Below are positions 23,010 through 32,656 of a stretch of DNA of 64,000 nt, one piece after another; the stretch's first letter is position 1, and every line of letters begins with the position of its first letter. Below the pieces are notes generated by a model. That model was not told the DNA's origin, ran no database searches, and saw only the letters and a list, made by a program, of their open reading frames with translations. Position numbers and translations under genes: made by a program. Source of the stretch: Cryptomeria japonica (taxonomy: Eukaryota; Streptophyta; Pinopsida; Cupressales; Cupressaceae). The stretch spans positions 344,833,870 to 344,897,869 of the forward strand of contig NC_081412.1 of NCBI RefSeq assembly GCF_030272615.1, read 5' to 3'.

Positions 23010-24960
23010 CTATGATGAACTCCCTCCCTCAGAGCCGCCTGGCCTCGATAGAGTTTGAGCCCTAGAAGGACCCACCCCAGGATCGTCTCTCCTGCCCCCT
23101 CTATCTGGTGGTGGTGGAGGACCCATAGCCCCACCACTGGACACCTGTCTGCTCTGACTCCCTCCCATAGCCCTCGATGTCTACGATGGTCTGTGGAAGC
23201 TCCTTGCCCACTGCTCTGGTGGCATTTCCCCATAGTATAGGTCTTGCCAATAACCTATCTCCTCCCCTGCCCACAGAACATAGGCATATCCATCCCCTGT
23301 GTCCTCTATTGCCTGCCTCCCAGCCCTCAATGCTGTCTCAGCCTCAGTATAACGCTGGATAGCTTGATCCCGCTCTCGCTCAATATCCCTCAGTTGTCTC
23401 CTAAGCCTAGCTATCTCCCTCTCCAAATCCTGGATCTCATCTGCCTGTCCCTGGAAAATCTCCCTCAGCTCAAGCAGCTCATCCTCCTCCTCCTCCTCGG
23501 TCCCCTATGCCTATTCCTGTGGCTCTGCCTATGGCTCCCCCTGTACTGGTGGTTGTACTTGTGCCTCTGCCTCTACCTGTACCTATACCTGCCTCTATCC
23601 CTATCCCTGCACCTATCTAGGACACTGTGCTACTGGCACCTGTAGTGGCAATCCACCACGACCCCTCACCACCTGAGCCTATCTCTCCTCTCCACCCTCT
23701 CTCCGTGGAGCCACCCTCCTCTCTCCAATTGCACCCGGCCTCCTTCGTCGGCCTCTCTCCCCACCATCTCCATCATCATCCTCATCCCCCCCACCATCTC
23801 CATCTATTTTCTCCCCTGGGTCTATCAGTCATGGAAATGGATGCTCAGCCCAATTTGTAGTGTACTCTGCATCCATACCTGCATCCTCAATCTCAGGCCA
23901 CATATCCCATGGCATGGGCACCATCTCTACCAGTTGCATCACTACCTGATCATATGATAGCAACGGCCCGAAGTGTGCTCAATCCCTGACTATCTGAGCA
24001 TACATCCCGAAACCTCATGGCATCCACTGAATCTTGCCAAACTACATACATACCCTGTCAACCAACTGCCTCTCTAGTACATAGGGTGTCCGCCCAATCA
24101 GATACCTACTCCTAAAGGTGTATGGCAGCTTCATTGCATCATCCTCCCACGCCTCACACTCTCGGTACGGTCTCCATACCATAGTGTCAAACTCATCAAT
24201 GACCCTGTGCCAGTGCTCGAGTCTCCCAATCCACGGCTATGAGGTAATCATATCATATAAATGCACAAAACTGTGCCCATGGCCCCTGCTTCTAAAATGA
24301 ATTGGTTAGGTCACTGGCAGATGCTCATATGCCCAAACCTATAATAATGTAACTCTGTAGCCCAATCCTACGAATCCATGATAAACAAACTGATGTAGCT
24401 CATAGTATAAGTGTGCCAGCACGCACAGTCCCCAGGCATATCTGGTATGTTGTGTAACCAGTGTCTCCAAGGTGCTCCCCCAGCCCACAGCCAACCCCCA
24501 TGTCACCCTGTCTCGACACAAGAACCCACTGATCACTTCTCCTAGCACTGCTGGTAGTGCCAGTCCTGTTGTTGTCATCATGTCCCATGCCACGTGTCCA
24601 GCCCTCATCTCCAGTCCTGGATCCTAGAACACTCATCTCAGGGTCTCCCTGTCTCCATCTCGATCATAGGGTATCAGCTCCTTGTCGATTGGTATCCTCA
24701 ATATCCTGTAAACATCCTCTAAGGTGACTATCATCTCACCCATCGGCAAATGAAAAGTACATGTCTCAGAATGTCACCTCTCAGCAAGTGTAGTCAGCAA
24801 TCCCATGTTCACCCGAAACTTAGGCACATACAAAATGTATCACAGATCCATAACCTCAATGGCAGCCTTGTCCTCGAAGGTCAACTCTGGTCATAACCTT
24901 TGCATTGACGGGAATCTCTCTCATGACTCCAGCATAGGCAAGTACTCCTGCAGTCAAGCA
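23010..24960 (-). pseudogene. Antisense plant mobile domain (PMD) gene of the Tat element
   Basis: Read on the minus strand from about 24960 (the true start is uncertain): FEDKAAIEVMDL, PKFRVNMGLLTTLAER, the PMD hallmark HLPMGEMIVTLEDVYRIL (about 24758-24705), GWGSTLETLV, YAWGLCVLAHLYYELH, VWAYEHLPVT and MVWRPYRE. An acidic run (EEEEEDELLELRE, about 23490), a coiled coil (RLRRQLRDIERERDQA) and a Pro/Gly-rich tail (GAMGPPPPPDRGG) end at TAG 23010-23012. Stops are mostly TGG to TGA/TAG or CAG/CAA to TAG/TAA. PMD proteins occur in plant genes (MAIN/MAIL1 group) and in several transposons; their role in retroelements is unclear. Antisense ORFs in this position are known from other Tat-lineage elements. 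Confidence 0.85.
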
Positions 24961-24980
24961 AAGCAATCATGTCAGTCAAA

Positions 24981-25278
24981 GTGACACTCACTGTTCATCA
25001 CAAAGTATTGCTATCTATCCTAGTGACACTCACTGTTCATCACAAAGTGTTGCTATCTATCCTAGTGACACTCACTATTCATCACAAAGTGTTGCTATTT
25101 ATCCTAGTGGTACTCACTATTCATCACAAAGTACTGCATGTTCTTGTACTCCTTGTCCATCACAAAGTGCTGCTCATATTTGCACTCACTGTTCATCACA
25201 AAGTCCTGCTCCTATTGGTACTCCCTGTTCATCACAAAGTACTATGTCTTGGTACTCATTGTTCATCACAAAGTGCCT
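24981..25278. repeat. 42-bp tandem repeat, decaying to 33-41 bp units
   Basis: Unit starts at 24981, 25023, 25065 and 25107 are exactly 42 bp apart, with the core TTCATCACAAAGT. About four further shorter copies run to 25278. Tandem repeats in the 3' region are known in Tat elements and can seed satellites. Viewed from the minus strand it lies just upstream of the PMD reading frame. Confidence 0.9.
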
Positions 25279-25303
25279 TGATTTATCTTATCCTAGGGCT
25301 ATA

Positions 25304-25490
25304 CTTGAGTGTATCCTCTTGAGTAGTTTCCTAATTGGCAACGTATGTTCTATCACAGAATTGTCAATCCTAGCCCTATCTGCTATCCTAGTCTTCCCTA
25401 GAGGACCTGCTTGAGTGTATCCTCTCAGCAGCTTATCCAATCAACAGTGTATGTTCATCATAGAACTGTCGATTTGACCTTGAAGACATA
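25304..25490. repeat. Diverged ~106-bp direct duplication
   Basis: CTTGAGTGTATCCTCT occurs at 25303 and 25409; similar sequence follows both (GTATGTTC, ATCA(C/T)AGAA(T/C)TGTC). Together with its neighbours it makes the whole of 24981-25741 repetitive. Confidence 0.65.
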
Positions 25491-25741
25491 AACGTGCTTA
25501 CAGACTGCACAAATGTGCCTCCTCTGCATAGACGTGCCTAAAATACACATACGTGCTTATGCTCTGCATAGACATTCATGTCCTGCACAGACATGCCCAC
25601 ATTGCACAAACACGCCTATACAATGCAGACACGCTCGCATTTTGCACAAATGCTTTTTCCGGCACAGACACGCCTGGCACAAACATAGACGCGCCTAGCC
25701 AACATAGACGTGTCTGGCACCAACGCAGACCCGCCTACACG
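25491..25741 (-). repeat. Degenerate 19-21-bp tandem array, core CACGTCTRTG on the minus strand
   Basis: About 12 repeats with ACGTGCCT and GCATAGACGTG or GCACAGACATG words. Read on the minus strand it gives CACGTCTATGC-type words, as in the plus-strand array at 13131-13330. It is about 530 bp upstream of the PMD frame. Positions 25742-26260 hold T/C-rich sequence without a supportable ORF. Confidence 0.7.
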
Positions 25742-26260
25742 TTTTTGACATTTTTTAACATTACCCTAAAGTGCATTTATTGCACTACCTAGCATGCATT
25801 TATGACAACAATTAATGCAACAAAGTACAACGAGGTTTTTGAGGTACTTACCGGCTCTCCTACATCTGCTAGCCTCTAATATCGACAAATGCGATCGAAT
25901 CTATGCACCAATGCCATCGCTGCTGATTGTTGCTTCTCTATTCTCTCTCTACACTTTGATCTCTTGGATGTGTGGATGACAATGAGGATGTATTCCCCTT
26001 GTGGTCTATCTTATAGACTACCCTAGCCCTAGCCCTCGCCCTCGTTTCTCGAGTCAGTCTTCTTTATCCCATGACTCTGTCACTCTATCCTATTTGGTCA
26101 ACCCTTTCTAGCCTTTCTTTCTTATCGAGAGATTGCCTGTGATCTTTCCACACATTTTCATCCAATCTCTCGAGGGGGCATATCATTCCCATCTTAGGGC
26201 AACTTTGTATTAGTTTATCTTATCTTCTTTGAAACAACGCGACAAGCTGCATTGTCTCAA

Positions 26261-26272
26261 AGAGGGGGAAAA
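26261..26272 (+). other. Tat polypurine tract
   Basis: AGAGGGGGAAAA directly before the 3' LTR; it primes plus-strand DNA synthesis. Confidence 0.88.
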
Positions 26273-27050
26273 TGTAGACACCTAAAATTGTCATGTCTAG
26301 TTAAATAAATATCTTTATTTATTTAATTATCTTAAACCTAATTCTTCTATTAATTAAATAAATCTTTATTTATTTAATTAATTCATTTATCCTCTTCTAG
26401 CCTTATTTCTCATTTAAATAAATTCATTTATTTATTTAAATTATCATTTTTCCTAAATTAAATAAATATCTTATTTATTTAATTGATCCCACTTCTTCTA
26501 TTAATTAAATAAATCTTTATTTATTTAATTAATTCATTAGCCTTTTCTACCTATGACACATGTCATTCATCTCTTAATTCCTACACTACCTACCCCTTTC
26601 ATTATTTTTCTTATTTTCTTTACCTACCCTTTAATCATAGCCAACCTCTTTTACACCTCTCAATCTTATCCCTCCATTTCTTATAGTGTCTTCTATATAA
26701 GGAGATGCTTCCTTCATTATCAAACCCCCGATGATTACTCAACTACACTACGCTTTTAAACTTTCATATGCGATCCTACTTGCAACCACATTTTCGTTCT
26801 TTGTTGAGCTCTTGTGCACATATAAAATCTGGGAGTAAATATATCAAGCAAGATCAATGGAGATAGGAAGAATGGAGATTCAAACCATATTGGACATGTG
26901 ATGGTATAATCTTTGTGATTTCATTTGATTTGCATTGTCTTAGGTAATCTTCATATGTTATGGTGGATCTTTGTTGTTGTCAGGCTAGGGTTTTATGGTT
27001 GAATTCATTTAGTCTTTCAATATTGTTGTTATCCATTTTCACCGTAAACA
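26273..27050 (+). repeat. Tat 3' LTR
   Basis: 778 bp, TGTAGACACC to CGTAAACA, with TATA box at 26694. It differs from the 5' LTR by about 25-30 changes by eye. It is followed by ACTGG, the second target-site copy, then the remainder of the Copia B LTR. Confidence 0.93.
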
Positions 27051-27156
27051 ACTGGCATTAAGCATTAAGTTTTGGTTAAGTTAATTTTGGTTTGAATTTA
27101 TTGGACAACTGATTCACCCCCCCTCCCCCCCTCTCAGTTGTCTTTGGGACTTAACA
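27051..27156 (+). repeat. Copia B 5' LTR, part 2
   Basis: Resumes the Copia B LTR after Tat (ACTGGCATTAAGC) and runs through TTCACCCCCCCTCCCCCCC and CTCAGTTGTC to CTTAACA at 27156. Confidence 0.9.
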
Positions 27157-27172
27157 ATTGGCATCAGAGCCT
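27157..27172 (+). other. Copia B primer binding site (tRNA-iMet)
   Basis: ATTGGCATCAGAGCC lies just after the LTR; the plant initiator-Met complement is TGGTATCAGAGC, so there is one mismatch (T to C). Confidence 0.9.
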
Positions 27173-27213
27173 AGTCCTCTTTTTGCAGAAGTTTAACAGC
27201 TTGAGGAGATCCA

Positions 27214-28301
27214 ATGTCTTCTAACTATTTCAAGAAGGGCAGTCTGAAACTTGATAGAACTAACTATGGCATATGGAAGATCGGTATGGAGACACATTTG
27301 AATTACATTGGAAAGGACATACGAGAGGTTACAAAGAATGGTTATACTGCTCCTACTCAAGGTCAACCTAATCCACCAACCTTGGCTAAAGATGAGGAAA
27401 ATGATTGCAAAGCAAGAAAAGCACTTTTGAGCACATTGTTAGATCAGCAAATCATGGGATTATCGGATAGATCTACTGCTAAAGCTATTTGGGACAAATT
27501 GGAAACATTGAATGAAGGTGATACCACTGTCAAAATTGCAAAACTTGAATGCTTCCAGGTTAGGTATGAAAATCATAAAATAGAAGAAGATGAAAGGATT
27601 TCTCCTTTTATGGAAAGAGTAAAAGAAATTGTTTTGGGTATACAATGGTGTGGAGGAACCTTAAGTGAAGATGAGATTGTTTCTAAATTTTGAGGAGCTT
27701 TGCCACTGGCATATAAAATGAAAGGTACTTCTATAAATGAATTAAGAACAATGCCTAATGCATCAGTATCTAGAGACACTTTGGTTGGAAAACTTTTAGC
27801 TTTTGAACTTGAGGAATTTGGTCTTGTTGCTACTATTAAGACAGATATAGCTTTCAATGCATCATCATCATCTACAGCATCACCATCATCATCTGAGAAA
27901 TCTAATTGGAAATCCTTTTATGCAAGAGAACTTGAAGAAATCAGAAAAGAGAATGAAGAGCTGGAAGAACTTGAAGCACTATTTGCAAGGAAAATGCCTA
28001 AAGGTCCAGTTGGAAGTAAGTATGAAGGTAAAGAACCCTTTAAATGTTTCAACTTAATAAAATTGGCCATATGGCTTCTAGGTGTCCTGATAGACATGCA
28101 AGATTAAGAGAAGAAGCTAAAAGAACATATAAGCCTAACCCTGATTATCAGAGATACAAGTTTAAGAAGAATAGAGACAAATCTTGTTATTATGTTGATG
28201 GAGTCACTGATGATTCTGATGAGGATCCGGTAGACAATGGATGGGTTTTTGTTGCTATAATAGAAGATCAACCGGCACCTATTGTTCAACCAGTAGAGTA
28301 G
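27214..28301 (+). pseudogene. Copia B gag
   Basis: The ATG at 27214 lies 58 bp after the LTR. MSSNYFKKGSLKLDRTNYG, WKIGMETHLNYI, LLDQQIMGLSD and KAIWDKLETLNEG form the Copia UBN2-type Gag. One TGA at 27691 (from CGA, FRGALPL expected) and a 1-bp loss at about 28054 destroy the first Cys of the zinc knuckle (the equivalent of CFNCNKIGHMASRC in Copia A). The frame resumes as NKIGHMASRCP to TAG 28299-28301, the stop position shared with Copia A. It is inactive, but the capsid part is well preserved. Confidence 0.9.
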
Positions 28302-29504
28302 GCCCTGGCAACTAAAATTGAAGATAAGAATGAATGGATTATTGATTTTAGATGTTCGCATCACATGACTAGTGATAAGAGTAAATTCTTAACCTTTCAG
28401 GATTACAATGGAGGTCTAGTGAGATTTGGAGATGATAAAGCTTGTTTGATCAAAGGAAAAGGAACTATATCTTTTGATGGTAAGCACATTACTGATAATG
28501 TTTACTATGTTGAAGGTTTGAAGCATAATCTTTTGAGTGTGGGTCAATTAGTTGAGAAAGGATTGTAGTTACAACTCAAGAATGGTAAATGCAAAATCTT
28601 AAATAGAATTGGTTTGGAAATTGCAACTGGTAATCAGACTAGAGGTAATATCTTTCATTTCAATAACAATGAGAAAGCATGTTTGATTTCTCATATTGAT
28701 GAAAGTTGGTTATGGCATAAGAGACTTTGTCATGTAAATTTTGATTGCATTGTGAAAATTAGTACAACCAAGGAAGTAACCGATTTACCTAAGATTGTTA
28801 AACCTCACAATCCGGTATGTAAGGAATGTCAATTCGGAAAGCAAGTTAGAGCATCTTTTAAGAGTATTCCAGAAAAATCCAATAATGTTGTTGATTTAAT
28901 TCATACTGATTTATGTGGTCCAGCAAGAACTAGAAGTTTACAAGGAGATAGGTATTTTATGCTACTCATTGATGACTATTCTAGAATGTGTTGGGTTAAT
29001 TTTCTCAGGGAGAAATCATAAGCTTTTGAGAAATTCACACTATTCAAGGTGAAGGTAGAGAATGAAACCGGCAAGAAAATAAAATGTTTGAGATCAGATC
29101 AAGGAGGTGAATTCACATCTAAGGAATTTAATACATTCTGTGAAGTGAATGGGATCAAAAGATAGTTATCAGCACCCCGAACACCCCAGTAGAATGGAGT
29201 TGTGGAAAGGAAAAATAGAACTATTTTGGATGCAGCTAGAAGTATGATATCAGAAGCAAATCTACCTCATATATATTGGAGAGAAGCATTCAATACAATA
29301 GTTTATACATTCAACAGAGTTCACATCAAAGGTGAAACCGATAAGACCCCTCATGAACTATGGTTTGGTAATACTCCTACTCTTAAATATTTCAAAATAT
29401 TTGGAAGTAAATGCTATATTAGAAGAGATGAGTATATTGGAAAATTTGATCCTAGAAATGATGAAGGAATATTTCTTGGTTATTCATCTAAGAGCAAGAT
29501 ATGA
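28302..29504 (+). pseudogene. Copia B protease and integrase
   Basis: The protease site is altered: DFRCSHHMTS (about 28345-28374) where Copia A has DSGCSHHMTG, so the Ser-Gly after the catalytic Asp is lost. The GAG-pre-integrase is LWHKRLCHVNFD. The integrase shows DDYSRMCW, RSDQGGEF and NGVVERKNR. Stops are TAG at 28566, TAA at 29019, TAG at 29163 (shared with A at 1263) and TAG at 29188. The integrase tail ends in FLGYSSKSK at about 29500, where a deletion joins it to RT. Confidence 0.88.
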
Positions 29505-30625
29505 TTTGCAGGTTAAAGAAAGCTTTATATGGACTAAAGCAAGCTCCTAGAGCTTGGTATGCTATATTGGACAAATATCTTTTGAAGCTTGGATACACTA
29601 AAGGTAATGCTGACAACAATCTATACTACAAAGTGACTAATGATGACATCTTGGTTATTGAAGTTTTTATTGATGATATAATCTTTGGAGGAGAAGATGG
29701 ATTGTGTAAAGACTTTTCTAATAAAATGCAGCAAGAATTTGAAATGTCTATGATTGGAGAGATAAAATTATTTTTAGGATTGCAGATTTCACAGACTGAT
29801 AAAGGTATATTCCTATGTCAATCTAAGTACTTGAAGGAATTATTAAAGAAATTTGGCATGGAAAACTCTAAACTGGTAAGCACACCTATGACTACAACTG
29901 ATAAACTATCTTTGAAGGATGAATCAACACCTGTTAATCTGACTAGATACAAATCTATGATAGGAGGTTTACTGTATTTGACACAAACAAGACCTAATAT
30001 TATGAATGCAGTATGTATTGTCTCAAGATTTCAGATTAATTCTAAAGAAAATCATGAATCAGCAGTAAAAAGGATTTTTTGGTACCTACAAGGCACTACA
30101 AATCTTGGTTTATGGTATCCTAGAGATGAAAATTTTAATTTATGTGCATACACAGATGCTAATTGGGCAGGAGATGTGGATGACAGAAAAAGAACCATCG
30201 GCAGATAATTTTTTCTTGGCAACAGATTAATTTCTTGGTTGAGCAAGAAACAAAGTTGTACATCTTTATCAACAGCAGAATCAGAATATATTGCAGCACC
30301 AACTAATTGCACAGGGGTATTATGGATTAAGCAAATGTTGAAGGACATAAAGGTAAAATGCAAGGAACCTATAACTATTTACTGTGATAATATGGAAGCA
30401 ATTGATATATCAAATAATCCAGTATTTCACTCAAAGACTAAACATGTTTCTATGAAATTTAATTTTCTGAAAAAGAATGTTGAAGCAAAAGAAGTGAAAT
30501 TGGTTTATGTGAATACTAAAGAACAAATTGCAGATATTTTTACTACCTTTACGTAAGGAGACTTTTGAATATCTTAGAGAGCAGTTTGGGGTTCTACCCC
30601 CACTGGTAGAGACTTAGACAGTTGA
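29501..30625 (+). pseudogene. Copia B RT C-terminal half and RNase H
   Basis: The RT begins abruptly at [18 protein letters not shown]; about 750 bp, equal to 1600-2350 of Copia A, are missing. The catalytic motif FIDDIIFGGED (about 29668-29700) and GEIKLFLGLQISQTD are present. Then come TPMTTTDKLSL and RNase H (YTDANWAGDVDDRKR, TAA at 30206, SLSTAESEYIAA, YCDNMEAIDISN). A frameshift in IADIF precedes the end (about 30548). A and B thus have non-overlapping large deletions in the same gene. Confidence 0.87.
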
Positions 30626-30970
30626 TGTTTGTCATCAACTGGCATAATTAATAGAGAAATCTTTTATTTTGGCTTTGATGAGGAGAGCTACTTCTCAGGG
30701 GGGTAGTTTGTATTTTGTAATGAATTGGTATTTTGTATTTGAATTTGGTTTTGTATTGCTTTGGTATTTGATGTCAAAGGGGGAGAGATATCTATGGAAA
30801 AACACATTATCTTTTGGGAGCGATTATTCCTAGGGGAGAGATATTATGTATTATGATTTCTAGTTAATGATCTCTTTGGGAGATTGTTGGTTTTTGATTC
30901 TTGGCATTTCTGTTTTGGTACTTTGATGGTTTTTCTATCTTGTGTTTCCATCAATGCCAAATGGGGAGAT
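30626..30970 (+). other. Copia B 3' UTR with purine tracts
   Basis: Non-coding. CTCAGGGGGGTAG near 30695, AAAGGGGGAGAGA near 30777-30789, and AAATGGGGAGAT before the LTR. GTTTCCATCAATG at 30944-30956 is the left arm of the PPT hairpin; its partner is 31004-31016. Confidence 0.7.
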
Positions 30971-32003
30971 TGTTGGTATTTTGATATGTTGATATGGTTT
31001 TGTCATTGATGTCAATACTTGTCAACACTTACTAGCAATTGGAGATTTGGTTATGTTCACCGGCAAGTCAGTGACTTATGCACAGTCACCTGTATTCAGT
31101 TCACCGACAGGTTATATTGTTCACTGGCACTTGGAATGACTTGGAGACTACTTGGTTATGTCGAAGACATTGTTTGGACACTTTGATCACCTGGTTTTGG
31201 CAATTTGGTTATTGATCTAATTGGGTTTGCATATTTTTTGTTACTAGCAAATAGGTCCAGGTTATGCACCGGCAAGCATATATGTTCTAGATCAGCACGG
31301 CATGTTATGGAGATGATTTTTTATTATTGTAAATGCATTGAACTGACATGATGCATTGCATATTGATTTATTTGTAATTGATTTTATTAAATATCTCTTA
31401 GTGAGCCGACCTACTCAATTGGTCTTAGGTTATGGTATAAATGTAATATCTCATTTGTGAGATTGATATAGGATTGGAAAAAGGATTGTAACAAGCTATA
31501 TGCGAATATAAGCAGAGCTATACACACAGACATTATTCAAGATTAAAGGAAGGTTTGAAGAAGGCATATTAGAGCTAAACTGGTACTGAATCCAGCATAT
31601 GAAGATGCTATTTTGAGCAATATATTTTCATTGGATTTAACCATCCAATTGTAGTCAGTGTGACTCCCATTTTGTGATTGAGCAGTGAGCTCTAGGTAGC
31701 TGGCCTTTCTACATGTGCAGACTCCATATTGTACACACATACTATTTGCAGTAGTATCATCTTATTGTGGGTAAGGTTTCCCACCGTGGTTTTTCCTCTT
31801 ACAGGGTTTCCACGTACAAATATTGGTGTTATGTGTTGTGGATGTTATTGTCTTTCTGTTTCATTCATTAATCTTTACCGGTACTACAATTAACTGATAA
31901 AACTATCTACCGGCATAAATTTTGGTTAAGTTAATTTTGGTTTGAATATATTGGACAACTGATTCAGTCCCCCCCCCCTCTTAGTTGTCTCTGGGACCTA
32001 ACA
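30971..32003 (+). repeat. Copia B 3' LTR
   Basis: 1033 bp, TGTTGGTATTTTG to ACCTAACA. It carries the double hairpin at 31767-31814 and the C-tract at about 31966. It is followed by AGCGA, the target duplication. Confidence 0.93.
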
Positions 32004-32008
32004 AGCGA

Positions 32009-32478
32009 ATATCATTCACCGGCAGGCTTTTGGTTAAGGTTTCTAACTGAGCTTGAACCAGTACTGAATCAAGCATTGAAGATGCTATTTTGAGCAGTAC
32101 ATTGTCTTGGATTTAATTATCCATTGTGTAGTCAGTGAGACTCTTTCATTGAGCAGTGCGCTCTAGGCTATTGGACTTCCTGCATGTGCAGGCCCCTATT
32201 GTAAGTAATATTTATTCATATTGGCTAGTGATTAAATATTGTGGGTCACAAATCCCACCGAGGTTTTTCCCTTACTGGGTTTCCTCGCCAAAATATCTTG
32301 TGTTATGGTGTACATTTATGTTGTCTCTGTTATTTCTCTTTTTTGCATTATAACTTGTTTACCGGTACATTAATTTGGGTTGCAAAGTTATAAATAAGTT
32401 CAAATATTCCACTAACCGATTAGACATTGATTCACCCCCCCCCCCTCAGTGTCTTTGCGACTGTCATTGCATCTAACA
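32009..32478 (+). repeat. C2 3' LTR, right part
   Basis: Continues the LTR interrupted at 10546. GTGGG/CCCAC (32241-32258), CGAGG/CCTCG (32259-32287), TTCACCCCCCCCCC (about 32431) and the end near CTAACA (32478). The exact end is less sure because of an insertion-like GTCATTGCAT. Confidence 0.78.
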
Positions 32479-32656
32479 TAACGAAGAGTATTTCATCTAG
32501 TATAATGGCCATTGGAGTCATCAGTATACAAGTTAGTGTTGACTTGTGTTGAAGACATAAGGACTTCAAACCGGTAAGTGACATGTTGGTAGTGCATAGT
32601 TGCCAACCAACAAGAGAGAAAAGTGTTGGGTTGTTGATTGTGATGAAGAGGGGGAT
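32479..32656 (+). other. End of element J internal region with PPT
   Basis: A short non-coding stretch ending in GAAGAGGGGGA (32645-32655), a polypurine tract directly before an LTR start. The body of J is not in the window, probably because C2 or earlier insertions displaced it. Confidence 0.5.

Larger units (their letters stand above)
11511..27050 (+). mobile_element. Tat-lineage Ty3/Gypsy element, complete, 15.5 kb, two-way coding
   Basis: LTRs of 777 and 778 bp (TGTAGACACC ... TAAACA). The target duplication ACCGG (11506-11510) faces ACTGG (27051-27055), one C-to-T difference at a CpG. Internal order: PBS, long leader with array, gag, PR, G-patch-like region, RT, RNase H, a second (archaeal-type) RNase H, and IN. 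A 5-kb 3' region follows with a minus-strand PMD gene, tandem repeats and a PPT. The extra RNase H between RH and IN is diagnostic of the Tat lineage. LTR identity by eye is roughly 96-97 percent. Confidence 0.93.
10547..32003 (+). mobile_element. Copia B, complete with both LTRs, carrying a nested Tat element
   Basis: 5' LTR at 10547-11510 plus 27051-27156 (split by Tat), iMet PBS, gag, pol, and 3' LTR 30971-32003. It is flanked by a perfect 5-bp duplication AGCGA. It is the same family as Copia A. It carries a deletion of about 750 bp from the end of IN into RT, and many nonsense codons, so it cannot move on its own. Own length without Tat is about 5.9 kb. Confidence 0.93.
6492..32478 (+). 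mobile_element. Element C2: unknown-ORF retroelement containing nested Copia B and Tat
   Basis: Own sequence is 6492-10546 and 32009-32478 (leader, ORF, purine tracts, 3' LTR); the rest is the nested Copia B with its 5-bp target duplication. The internal region of about 3.7 kb has no PR, IN, RT or RH similarity. It is therefore non-autonomous, resembling a large retrotransposon derivative but with a real ORF. Terminal signals match those of Copia A/B (TGTTGG start, PPT hairpin, hairpin/C-tract LTR end), which suggests it used that machinery. Confidence 0.75.

Noticed and set aside
23244-23860. Plus-strand Leu/Pro-rich ORFs
   Set aside because: They are the complement of the minus-strand PMD gene's acidic and coiled-coil region.
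24969-25322. 117-codon ORF of repeated HHKVLL units
   Set aside because: It is a translation of the 42-bp tandem repeat, whose length is a multiple of three; no protein family and no start context.
24981-25741. CRISPR-like array
   Set aside because: Units are contiguous tandem repeats without unique spacers, in a plant retroelement.
27159-27230. tRNA gene near the PBS
   Set aside because: Only the 12-base complement of the initiator tRNA 3' end is present; no tRNA body or cloverleaf.
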